This document shows, piece by piece, positions 1-10,883 of a DNA stretch of 50,958 bases. The translations under genes and the position numbers were made by a program. Below the pieces are notes generated by a model. It did no database searches. It was not told where the DNA came from and saw nothing but the letters and a program-made list of their open reading frames with translations. The DNA is from a bacterium. GTDB taxonomy: Bacteria; Planctomycetota; Phycisphaerae; Phycisphaerales; SM1A02. The stretch is taken from NCBI GenBank assembly GCA_029977865.1, contig JAPOKA010000012.1, positions 1-50,958 on the forward strand. The letters are read 5' to 3'. Within the stretch, counting starts at the first letter, position 1, and each line of letters starts with the position of its first letter.

Positions 1-378
1 ATCGAGCAATTCCAGATGCTGCGGGTTCTCGAGGTAGGCCCGGTACGCCTCGCGACTCTCGAAGGCGACTTCGAGACCGACCGCGTAGTCGCCGATCACG
101 TTGGCGCGGCCCATGTCGAAGTGGGTGCCGCGCCAGTACCGCACCACGCCGGGAATCGTCGGCAGCAGGCGATCGCAGTCGGCGAGGAGTTCGTCGGTCT
201 GGCCCGGGTCTGCGAGCCGGATGAAGACCACATGGTGGATGAGCGCAGCCCGCGGCGCGAGGGTGCCGTGGAAGTGCGCCGACCCCGGCTCGGAGTTGGC
301 GGTGTTTCCGATCGCGACGACGCAACCGGCAAGACACGGCAGCAGCACCAGTGCGGGAAGGACGAGTCGGGCGTGCAT
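1..378 (-). CDS. Dabb-domain lipoprotein, 3' end cut by window edge
   Basis: The reading frame runs from the ATG at 376-378 off the left edge (126 codons present, no stop). The N-terminus is a lipoprotein signal: a hydrophobic stretch followed by the lipobox LPCLAGC, so the protein is probably anchored to a membrane through Cys19. The mature part contains IHHVVFIRLADPG and GVVRYWRGTHFD, and then a segment rich in E/Y (ESREAYRAYLENPQH). This is the layout of the Dabb (stress-responsive alpha/beta barrel) family, small dimeric ferredoxin-like barrels of mostly unknown function in bacteria. The visible length already covers nearly one Dabb domain, so little is missing. No SD is clear. Family assignment is fairly safe; the biological role is unknown. 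Confidence 0.72.
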   Translation of the reverse strand, partial: MHARLVLPALVLLPCLAGCVVAIGNTANSEPGSAHFHGTLAPRAALIHHVVFIRLADPGQTDELLADCDRLLPTIPGVVRYWRGTHFDMGRANVIGDYAVGLEVAFESREAYRAYLENPQHLELLD

Positions 379-1317
379 GGGATCTGGATTCCTGAGGTTC
401 GAACGAGCGTGGCCGTCGCGGCCCCGTGGCCACGACATCCGCTGAGAGGGATTTGTCTCGGGGAGATTGTGGTCATCCTTCAGATTCGGGAGGCTGCGCG
501 GCTCGCTGGCCCGAACTTGAGGTCAACAACGCGGGTGAATGTCCGGGTCCGTCCCAGGCCCGCGGAGTGGAGAGGCTCGGCGTTCGGCGGGACCAGCCTC
601 GGGGCGCGAAAGGCCACGGACCTCCGACGCGATCATCGTCCTGCGGCCATCTCGTCGCGGCCGCGCGGGGTCTGCCACGCGGAAGACCTTCATGACCGTG
701 CCGTGCGGAGACAGCGGCCGCGCGCTGCGCGGGGTGACGGCTATCCGGTCTTGAGTCTCATCGGGCCCCGGGTCTGCGGCCTTGGAGGCAACAAGAGGCC
801 GATGCTCCACGCAGTGCGGCTCGACCGCCGGGTCTGCGCTGCGGATTCGCGCCGCCACCAAGACCCGCACTCAGCGATGGAAGCAGCGTGGTCCGCCACG
901 GCTCGACGAGTTCACGCCTCGCCAAACAACCGCCCCCGCCGGGGTGCGGCGGGGGCGGGGAGAGATCATGGCGATGGGGCTTCCGGAGCGGGGCTTCCCC
1001 GGCCGGGACCGGGGGGTCGGACTCTGCGGACTCCGTGCTCGCCCGACCAGGCAAGGAGGTCCTTCTGCACTCGCCGGGCCGACGCCTGCAACGGCTCGAG
1101 CCCCATCGCCGATGAAACCGGTCTCGGTCGGAGAACGAGGGTCCGGTCGTTCCCGACTCTTCTCGCGTTCCCGGCCTGCGGACTCGCGAGGAGTGCGCAG
1201 GTGCGTCGCGGGGAGAGGGGTCTCGGGATTCGTGAGTGCCGCGCGGTCTCCGGCCGTGCGGCATGAAAGGCGGGGAGGGAAACGGCGCCCGGGATCGGCG
1301 CCGACAGTGTTCGAAAC
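379..1317. other. 939-bp stretch without a recognisable gene
   Basis: Open frames cross this region on both strands, but their translations are Arg/Pro/Gly/Ser-rich with no domain, no plausible start signal and no hydrophobic core, which is what non-coding GC-rich DNA gives. The only clear structure is the hairpin at 930-958, read here as the nrdJ terminator. The segment from about 960 to 1317 would then be a long 3' untranslated region of nrdJ. The rest (379-920) should hold the promoter of the Dabb gene, which I could not place. No tRNA, rRNA or repeat was seen. Confidence 0.5.
920..958 (-). terminator. Intrinsic terminator downstream of nrdJ
   Basis: A perfect 11-bp stem (930-940 with 948-958) closes a 7-nt loop. 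Read on the minus strand, the hairpin is followed by GTTGTTTGGC, a short U-rich tract, as expected of a rho-independent terminator for the minus-strand gene ending at 1318. The distance from the nrdJ stop is about 360 nt. Confidence 0.6.
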
Positions 1318-4869
<3,552 letters not shown>

Positions 4870-4966
4870 GGGTGCGGGTCCGTCCGTTGGGAATGAATGG
4901 AATCGAGGGAGCGGAGTGGGTTCGAACAAGGCGACGGGGTCGAGATCGCGGCGGGGACCCGGGTGG

Positions 4967-4991
4967 GGGACCCGCTCGCGAATGCGGTCCC
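4967..4991 (-). terminator. Weak hairpin just downstream of dcd
   Basis: GGGACC pairs with GGTCCC and, after a bulged C, two more base pairs follow, with an 8-nt loop. It sits 7 nt past the dcd stop. No U tract follows, so it may only attenuate read-through into nrdJ or protect an mRNA end. Confidence 0.3.
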
Positions 4992-4998
4992 GCCGGGG

Positions 4999-5694
4999 TC
5001 AGCCGCTTTGCGCGGCCTGCAGTCGGGTTTGATTCGAGGGAGAGCAGGGAGCCACCGCCGATCTGGCGGTCGCCGAGTGGGAATTCTGAGGGGAAGTCGA
5101 GGTCCGGTCGGCGATTCCGTCGACGCGGGGCAGGGTCAGGCCGAGCTGGTCCTGGTACTTGCCGTTCTTGTCGGCGTAACTGGTGGCGCAGACACGGTCC
5201 GCCTTCAAGAAGAGGATCTGGGCGATCCCCTCGTTGGCGTAGATCTTGGCCGGCAGGGGGGTGGTGTTGGAGATCTCGAGGGTCACCTTGCCCCGCCACT
5301 CCGGCTCGAGGGGGGTGACGTTCACGATGATCCCGCAGCGGGCGTAGGTCGACTTGCCGACGCAGATCGCGATCACATCGCGAGGGATCGAGAAGACCTC
5401 GACGGTCTCGGCGAGGGCGAAGGAGTTGGGGGGGATGACGATGTGGTCGAGACCGGTCGCCTCGGTGTCGACCCCCACAAAGAGGTCGTCACGGAAGGCC
5501 TTGGGATCGACCACCGCCACTCCGCCGGAGACGGTGTTGGTGAAGATCTTGAAGCGGGTGCCCACGCGGACGTCGTAGCCGTAACTCGAAACACCGAACG
5601 ACACGGTGCCGGGGCGCTTGCGAGCGGCCTCGAATGGCTCGATGGCGACGAGTTCCTCGATCTGGGTGTCGCAGAGAACCGCCATCGAAACCAT
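4999..5694 (-). CDS. dcd: dCTP deaminase
   Basis: Deaminates dCTP to dUTP, the main route to dTTP in many bacteria. The core (residues 1-190) carries SYGYDVRVG, the nucleotide-binding run [10 protein letters not shown] and [17 protein letters not shown] with the catalytic Glu region, then a conserved region around IAQILFL. With 231 aa it is some 35-40 aa longer than usual; the extra C-terminal tail is Ser/Ala/Thr-rich with no recognisable motif. Two ATGs compete: 5694 (3 nt after a strong AGGAGG) and 5685 (12 nt after it). Neither spacing is ideal; the second gives [11 protein letters not shown]. It lies upstream of nrdJ on the same strand, and the pair forms a small deoxynucleotide-supply unit. 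Confidence 0.92.
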   Translation of the reverse strand: MVSMAVLCDTQIEELVAIEPFEAARKRPGTVSFGVSSYGYDVRVGTRFKIFTNTVSGGVAVVDPKAFRDDLFVGVDTEATGLDHIVIPPNSFALAETVEVFSIPRDVIAICVGKSTYARCGIIVNVTPLEPEWRGKVTLEISNTTPLPAKIYANEGIAQILFLKADRVCATSYADKNGKYQDQLGLTLPRVDGIADRTSTSPQNSHSATARSAVAPCSPSNQTRLQAAQSG

Positions 5695-5916
5695 CGACCT
5701 CCTGGGGCGCCGGGTCGGATCCGCCGACCGGTCCTGCCGAGCGCCGCGTCACAGCGCGGCCCGGCGTCTCTCAGAACTGTCGGAGGTCTCGCCCGAGGGC
5801 GGATTCCGACACGGAAAAGAGTGCCGGGAGGTCTCCCGTCACCTCAAGGGACGGCCTCCCACAAGTGTTTCAAGGGACAGCCCGAAACCGCGAACTGCCA
5901 GACCTGAATCGGCGGC

Positions 5917-5935
5917 ATGCTACCCCTAGATCTAG
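5917..5935 (-). promoter_or_regulatory. Probable dcd-nrdJ promoter (-10 TAGCAT) with overlapping palindromic operator
   Basis: On the minus strand TAGCAT (5922-5917) is a good -10 candidate. Three bases upstream lies the perfect 10-bp palindrome CTAGATCTAG (5926-5935), which would sit in the promoter spacer. It matches the core of the known NrdR box (CWATATATWG) at 8 of 10 positions, the two differences being symmetric. A second imperfect inverted repeat (CAAC-5 nt-GTTG, 5954-5966) is centred about 30 bp away, near three helical turns, as NrdR box pairs are. NrdR control is inference. Confidence 0.4.
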
Positions 5936-6161
5936 TGGGTGCAAGCGAACCGACAACGAAATGTTGGGATCAAAATAGAGGCGAGTCCGGGAACCTCAGA
6001 CCCTTGACACACAGGGATTCTTGCGGCAGCCACGGGCCGGCGGAGGAAGGCGACAGGTTGTTCGACCGCGGTGGGAAAGCTGTCGCAACGACGCGGGCGA
6101 CGCGGGGATTGCGCCGCGTGTCGACGGCACGACCGCGCGGCAGATCGCGGACCGACGAAGC

Positions 6162-6266
6162 TGCTCGGTGACGCTGGAAGTCTCGGGTTCGAACGAGCGA
6201 TCTTGAGTACTGCGTTTCTCGCCTGCGCGGCGCGAGCGCGATGCTCGGTGACACTGGAAGTCTCGG
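6162..6266. repeat. 25-bp direct repeat, two copies 80 bp apart
   Basis: Copies at 6162-6186 and 6242-6266 begin TGCTCGGTGAC and end TGGAAGTCTCGG, differing at one base (G against A). They lie upstream of the helicase gene; the second copy ends 137 nt before its promoter. They could be binding sites or a duplication remnant. Confidence 0.7.
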
Positions 6267-6402
6267 CAGTAGGGGAGAAGTCTCCTCCGTGAAGCACCCG
6301 GCAACTCGCCGGGCGAAATCGACGGACGCGGCGTCGGCGAGCGTCGAAGCTCCGATGCCGGCGGAAGCGCCGATGCCGGTCGGGCGGCGGCGTCGGCACC
6401 TC

Positions 6403-6408
6403 TACACT
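6403..6408 (+). promoter_or_regulatory. -10 element TACACT, leaderless helicase gene
   Basis: TACACT ends 6 nt before the GTG at 6415, so transcription would begin at or next to the start codon. No SD is present and no TTGACA-like -35 is visible. Confidence 0.55.
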
Positions 6409-6414
6409 GCCCGC

Positions 6415-8682
6415 GTGAACGAAGACGCGATTCTCGAAGGACTCACCGACCCCCAGCGCGACGCCGCGACGCACCTCGACGGCCCGGCGCTGGTCCTGGC
6501 AGGTCCGGGATCGGGAAAGACCCGCGTCATCACCCGCCGCATCGCCTGGCTCGTCGCCCAGGGCATCCCACCGTGGCAGATCCTGGCGGTCACCTTCACC
6601 AACAAGGCCGCCGCGGAGATGCGTCGTCGCGTCGAGAGCCTGCTTCCTCTCGACCTGCCGGGTCGCCGCGGCCTCTCCGCGACCACCTTCCACAGCTTCT
6701 CGGCGCGATTCCTCCGCGAGCACGCTCGCGCCGCGGGGCTTGAAGCCGACTTCGCCATCTTTGACTCCTCGGATCAGCGCGACGCCCTCAAGAAGGCGAT
6801 CGTCGCCAGCGACTGCTCGACGCAGCAGTGGGCGCCGGCGACGGTCTCGAGCCTGATCAGCGAGCGGAAGAACGCGCTGCTCACCGTCGAGGCTTGGGCA
6901 AGCGCCGCGGTCGACTGGCGCGAGCGCACCCTGCTGCGGATCTGGCGGGCCTACGAGGCGGCACTTCGCCGCAGCAACGCCCTCGACTTCGACGATCTCC
7001 TCATGCGGACCGCGCTGCTGCTCAAGCAGGACGCGGAGGTCCGCGCCGCGTCCCGCGAGCGCTATCGATACCTCCTGATCGACGAGTACCAGGACACCAA
7101 CCACGCCCAGTTCACCATCGCCAACGCCATCGCCGGCGAGGGCGGGAACCTCTTCGCGGTGGGCGATCCCGATCAGTCGATCTACGGCTGGCGCGGTGCG
7201 GACCTCTCCAACATCCTCGAGTTCGAGCGGCAGTACCCCCGTGCCCGCGTGATTCCTCTCGGTCGGAACTTCCGCAGCACCCAGGGCATCGTCGAGGCCG
7301 CCGCGGCGCTCATCGAGCACAATCGCCGCCGCAAGGCCAAGCGGATCTTCAGCGAGCGCGAGCCGGGCGAGCGGCCGCGGGTGACCCGCTGCTTCGACGA
7401 GCGGCACGAAGCCGAGACGGTGGTCGCGGCGATCGAGCAGGCTTCGCTGGACGGCATCGCCTTCCGTTCGATGGCGGTGCTCTACCGCGTGAACGCGCTC
7501 AGCCGGGTGCTCGAGGAGGTCCTCCGCCGCCGCGGCATTCCCTACGTGATCGCCCGCGGAACCGCCTTCTACGAACGCAAGGAGGTCAAGGACGCGCTCT
7601 CGTACCTGCGCCTGGTCGCCAATCCCTCCGACGAGGTGTCGCTGCGGCGAATCGTGAACATGCCGACCCGCGGGCTCGGCGACACTACCCTCAAGCGCAT
7701 CGAGGGGTGGACCCTCGACGCGGGGGTCAACCTCTTCGAGGGGCTCGCCCGCTGCGGCGAGATCGAAGGCGTCTCCGCCCGCGCCACCGCGGCGGCGGCC
7801 CGCTTCGTCGCCATGGTTCGCGGCTGGCAGCAGCAGGCGCGGCGACACGGTCCGGAGCTTCTCGGCGACCTCGTCTCGACGGTGCTCCGGGAGAGCGGGC
7901 TCGAGGCCAAGCTCGCCGGCGGCGACGAGGAGGAGGACCTGCAGCGCCGCGCGAACCTCGCCGAGCTCGTGAGCGCCGCGGGCGAGTGGACCCTTCCCGA
8001 TGACGAGCGCCCGACCGAGGGCGAGCGCCCCGAGCCGACGGTGCTCGATGCCTTGCGGGCGTGGCTCGAATCGGTGGCACTCGTCAGCGACGCCGACGCG
8101 ATCGACCCCGAGCGCGGCTCGGTCACGCTGCTCACGCTGCACGCGGCGAAGGGGCTCGAGTTTCCCTTCGTGGCGATGGTCGGGCTCGAACAGGGGATGC
8201 TGCCACACCAGCGGGCCGAGTCGAGCGAGGATGAACTCGAGGAGGAACGCCGCCTCTGCTTCGTCGGCATCACCCGCGCCGAGCAGCGGCTGCTGCTCAC
8301 CTCGGCGGCGTGTCGCACCATCCGCGGCATCACCCAGTCGACCATCGAAAGCCAGTTCGTCTCCGAGATTCCCGCAGCGCTTTTCGAACGAACCGGACTC
8401 GGCACCGGCGGTCGAGACCGCTTCGACGACGAGCCGACGGAGGCTTCGGAAGACTCCTTCGACGGTCCCCGCATCGAGTACGTCGAGGAGGCGGCGCGAG
8501 GATCGGGAGGCCTCGCCTCGCGCTTCCCGGTGGGCTCCCTCGTGCGGCACGCCAAGTTCGGACTTGGTCGCATCGATGCGGTGTTGCCGCGAGGCCGGGC
8601 CACGAGCGTGCGGGTCAACTTCCGTCAGACCGGCACCAAGACCCTCGTGCTCGAGTACGCCAACCTCGAACGAGTGCTGTAG
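6415..8682 (+). CDS. pcrA: ATP-dependent DNA helicase, UvrD/PcrA type
   Basis: Superfamily 1A 3'-5' helicase for repair, replication restart and clearing proteins off DNA; 755 aa, the family's usual length. In order: Q motif (LTDPQRDAA), Walker A GPGSGKT (residues 30-36), TFTNKAAAEM, Walker B DEYQDTN (from residue 223), GDPDQSIYGWRGA, LGRNFRS, LTLHAAKGLEF and CFVGITRAEQR. The last 60 residues (FPVGSLVRHAKFGLGRI) match the Tudor-like C-terminal domain that PcrA/UvrD use to bind RNA polymerase. The GTG at 6415 (VNEDAILEGL) is preferred over an ATG 58 codons upstream, since the extra residues have no helicase similarity and the TACACT box would lie inside them. PcrA and UvrD cannot be told apart from sequence alone. 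Confidence 0.93.
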   Translation: MNEDAILEGLTDPQRDAATHLDGPALVLAGPGSGKTRVITRRIAWLVAQGIPPWQILAVTFTNKAAAEMRRRVESLLPLDLPGRRGLSATTFHSFSARFLREHARAAGLEADFAIFDSSDQRDALKKAIVASDCSTQQWAPATVSSLISERKNALLTVEAWASAAVDWRERTLLRIWRAYEAALRRSNALDFDDLLMRTALLLKQDAEVRAASRERYRYLLIDEYQDTNHAQFTIANAIAGEGGNLFAVGDPDQSIYGWRGADLSNILEFERQYPRARVIPLGRNFRSTQGIVEAAAALIEHNRRRKAKRIFSEREPGERPRVTRCFDERHEAETVVAAIEQASLDGIAFRSMAVLYRVNALSRVLEEVLRRRGIPYVIARGTAFYERKEVKDALSYLRLVANPSDEVSLRRIVNMPTRGLGDTTLKRIEGWTLDAGVNLFEGLARCGEIEGVSARATAAAARFVAMVRGWQQQARRHGPELLGDLVSTVLRESGLEAKLAGGDEEEDLQRRANLAELVSAAGEWTLPDDERPTEGERPEPTVLDALRAWLESVALVSDADAIDPERGSVTLLTLHAAKGLEFPFVAMVGLEQGMLPHQRAESSEDELEEERRLCFVGITRAEQRLLLTSAACRTIRGITQSTIESQFVSEIPAALFERTGLGTGGRDRFDDEPTEASEDSFDGPRIEYVEEAARGSGGLASRFPVGSLVRHAKFGLGRIDAVLPRGRATSVRVNFRQTGTKTLVLEYANLERVL

Positions 8683-8866
8683 TCGCCCTGCGGACCTGTC
8701 GGAGGCGAGCGGTCGTGTCGACGAGCCGGTGATGCGGCCCCGATGCAGCCCTTGGTTCAGTCAGGGCGACGGATTCGCTCGGCTCACCTTCGGCGCGAGC
8801 AACGCGACGCTGCGCTGCCGCGGGCGAACTCCGAGTTCTCGCTGCGAGCAGGGGGCCAGGGGTCGC

Positions 8867-8872
8867 TAGTCT
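8867..8872 (+). promoter_or_regulatory. -10 element TAGTCT upstream of the LamG phosphoesterase gene
   Basis: TAGTCT predicts a start near 8880 and a leader of about 54 nt before the ATG at 8933. The region 8683-8932 holds no gene. Confidence 0.4.
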
Positions 8873-8932
8873 GACCCGCGGTCCTCTCCCGCAGCGACGC
8901 AGGTCGCCTTGTCCCCAGCGGAGTCACTGCCG

Positions 8933-10864
8933 ATGTCCAACTGCTGCGCTGTTCGCCGTCGAGATCCGAGGTGGACCGGCCTGCTCGCGGCGATCGCTGC
9001 GCTCGCGACCGTCGAGGCGGCCTCCGCCACGCCGCAGTCGTGGCGCTGGACCGCTGCTGAAGGCGCGCTCGACTGCCGCGAGGGCCTCGCGCTGGCGGAG
9101 ATTCGCCCGGTGCCGATCGCCGATGCGAATCCCGGACTCGGACTTCCCGGTCGGGCCACGCCCTTCGTGGTCGCTCCGCGCATCGACGTTCTTTCCGAGT
9201 CGATGCCGACGTCTGCGATCTCGCTCGAGGCGTGGGTCGCGATCGATCGTCCCACGCGTTGGGGCGGATTCATCGGAGCCATCCAGGACAACGGCGAGGC
9301 GGAGACCGGGGTGCTGCTTGGCTACGAGGAGGCGCGGCCGTCGTTCGCCCTCGCCTCGGCCGGCGTCGACGACGCGGACGGGCGACTGACCTATCTCGCG
9401 GCGCCGCAGGCGCTCGAACTCGGACGCTGGCACCACGTGGTGGGCACCTACGACGGCGCCCGCATGCGGCTCTATCTCGACGGCCTGCAGGTCGCCGAGA
9501 GCGACGAGCAATCGGGTCCGATTCGCTTCGCGGGCGACGAGCCGCTGGCGATCGGCGGCTATCTCGACCGCAACGAGGACCACCCGCTCGACGGACGGCT
9601 GCTCGAGGTCGCGATCGAGCCGCGGGCGCTGGGGGCCGCAGAGGTGCGCCGTCGATTCGAACGCCGCGCCGACCTCGCGGCGCTGCCGCCGCGGCTCGAC
9701 ACCACCCTCGCGTGGATGGTCGAACCGTTTCTCTGCTGGCCGACCGCTTCGGCGATGAGCGTGGTGGCGGAGGCGACCGCGCCTTGCGCCATGCAGGTCG
9801 AGGTGCGCGACGAAACCGGCTCGTTCAGGCGCTCCTGGCGGCAGGAGCAGCCGGCGGCGCTGCACGAGTTCCGGCTCGAAGGGCTCGCCGCCAACACCAA
9901 GTACTTCTATCGCGTCACCGCGACCGAGGGCGGATCGACCCTTGACGGTGGGCTCAAGAGCTTCCGCACCGCCGGCGAGCGCGGCGACCCCTTCACGTTC
10001 GTCGCGATCGGCGACACCCAGGCCCAACCCGCGGTGGTGAAGCGGGTCGCCGATCTCGCCTACGAGACTCGACCGAGCCTGGTGGTGCACGCGGGCGATC
10101 TGGTCACCACCGGCAGCGACAAGAGCCACTGGGTCGGCCACTTCTTTCCCAACATGCGTCCCCTCATCGAACGAGTGGCGCTGATGCCGGTGCTGGGGAA
10201 TCACGAGCAGGATGCCAAGCACTACTACGACTACATGAGCCTTCCGCCGCCGGAGCGGTGGTACACCTTCAGCTACGGCGATGCCGACTTCTTCATGATC
10301 GACGGCAATCGTTCGCTCGCCGAGCAATCCGAGCAGCTGACGTGGCTCGAGTCGGCGCTCGAGGCCAGCGACGCCCCGTGGAAGTTCGCGGTGCTGCACC
10401 AGCCGCCCTGGACGAGCGACTCCGACGACTACGGAGACACCTACGAGGCCGGCTCCAATCGCGGCGATCCCAACGTCCGCAACATCGTCGCGCTGCTCGA
10501 GCGCCACGGGGTCGACATCTGCTTCAGCGGCCATGTCCACGACTACGAGCGCACCTTTCCGATGGTCGCGGGCGACGTGGTGCCGTGGGACGAGGGCGGC
10601 GTGATCTACGTCACCACCGCGGGCGGCGGCGGCCATCTCGAGGACTTCGACCCCGCGAACACGACCTTCGGGCACCGCAAGGCCCATCGCCACCACTTCG
10701 TCTATGTGGCGATCCACCACGGCATCCTCGAGTTCCAGACCATGGACGAGGACGGCCGCCTGATCGACGTGATGACTCTCGACAAGCGCGAGGGCCGACG
10801 ACGGATCGCATCGCCGTCGGAATCGGACGACGACCATGCCCCCGATGACTCGCACCCCGACTGA
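8933..10864 (+). CDS. Secreted LamG plus purple-acid-phosphatase-like metallophosphoesterase
   Basis: 643 aa. A signal peptide (LLAAIAALATVEAASA) is followed by a LamG/concanavalin-like beta-sandwich at about residues 60-240 (SLEAWVAIDRPTRWGGFIG, GRWHHVVGTYDGARMRLYLDG). Next comes a fibronectin-like domain typical of the purple acid phosphatase N-terminus (YFYRVTATEGG), then a calcineurin-like catalytic domain from about residue 355. Metal-binding motifs are all present: AIGDTQ, HAGDLVTTG, LGNHEQD, VLHQPPW and FSGHVHDYER. The protein is probably exported and hydrolyses phosphoesters outside the cytoplasm; the LamG part may bind a polysaccharide. The ATG at 8933 places the signal peptide properly; an in-frame TTG at 8909 is an alternative. 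It converges with the peptidase gene, 18 bp away. Confidence 0.88.
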   Translation: MSNCCAVRRRDPRWTGLLAAIAALATVEAASATPQSWRWTAAEGALDCREGLALAEIRPVPIADANPGLGLPGRATPFVVAPRIDVLSESMPTSAISLEAWVAIDRPTRWGGFIGAIQDNGEAETGVLLGYEEARPSFALASAGVDDADGRLTYLAAPQALELGRWHHVVGTYDGARMRLYLDGLQVAESDEQSGPIRFAGDEPLAIGGYLDRNEDHPLDGRLLEVAIEPRALGAAEVRRRFERRADLAALPPRLDTTLAWMVEPFLCWPTASAMSVVAEATAPCAMQVEVRDETGSFRRSWRQEQPAALHEFRLEGLAANTKYFYRVTATEGGSTLDGGLKSFRTAGERGDPFTFVAIGDTQAQPAVVKRVADLAYETRPSLVVHAGDLVTTGSDKSHWVGHFFPNMRPLIERVALMPVLGNHEQDAKHYYDYMSLPPPERWYTFSYGDADFFMIDGNRSLAEQSEQLTWLESALEASDAPWKFAVLHQPPWTSDSDDYGDTYEAGSNRGDPNVRNIVALLERHGVDICFSGHVHDYERTFPMVAGDVVPWDEGGVIYVTTAGGGGHLEDFDPANTTFGHRKAHRHHFVYVAIHHGILEFQTMDEDGRLIDVMTLDKREGRRRIASPSESDDDHAPDDSHPD

Positions 10865-10866
10865 TC

Positions 10867-10883
10867 GGGCCGACCGTCGGCCC
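10867..10883. terminator. Bidirectional hairpin between convergent genes
   Basis: GGGCCGA-CCG-TCGGCCC is a perfect stem in the 18-bp gap between two convergent stop codons. There is no U tract on either side; a shared terminator is the likely role. Confidence 0.5.

Larger units (their letters stand above)
5695..6414. other. 720-bp intergenic region with a divergent-type regulatory layout
   Basis: Between dcd (minus) and the helicase gene (plus). From 5695 to 5920 there is no TA dinucleotide at all, so no TAnnnT promoter can lie there; the first candidate for dcd is at 5917-5922, which gives a leader of about 215 nt. Next to it lies the palindrome CTAGATCTAG (5926-5935). Further right are a 25-bp direct repeat (6162-6186, 6242-6266) and the helicase promoter at 6403. 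No convincing ORF was found. Confidence 0.5.

Noticed and set aside
16-1266. 416-aa open frame at the left end, plus strand
   Set aside because: It overlaps the Dabb lipoprotein gene on the other strand and the rest is compositionally random, with no domain or start signal.
4870-4998. Possible cobalamin riboswitch in front of the B12-dependent reductase gene
   Set aside because: The gap to dcd is only 129 nt, too short for a full cobalamin riboswitch (about 200 nt), and I found no B12-box-like sequence. The promoter seems to lie before dcd.
6003-6008. TTGACA as a -35 box in the region before the helicase gene
   Set aside because: No TAnnnT hexamer follows at 16-18 bp, and none of the other promoters in this window shows a TTGACA-like -35.
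5932-8550. 872-aa open frame opposite the helicase gene
   Set aside because: Antisense shadow of an unmistakable UvrD/PcrA helicase.
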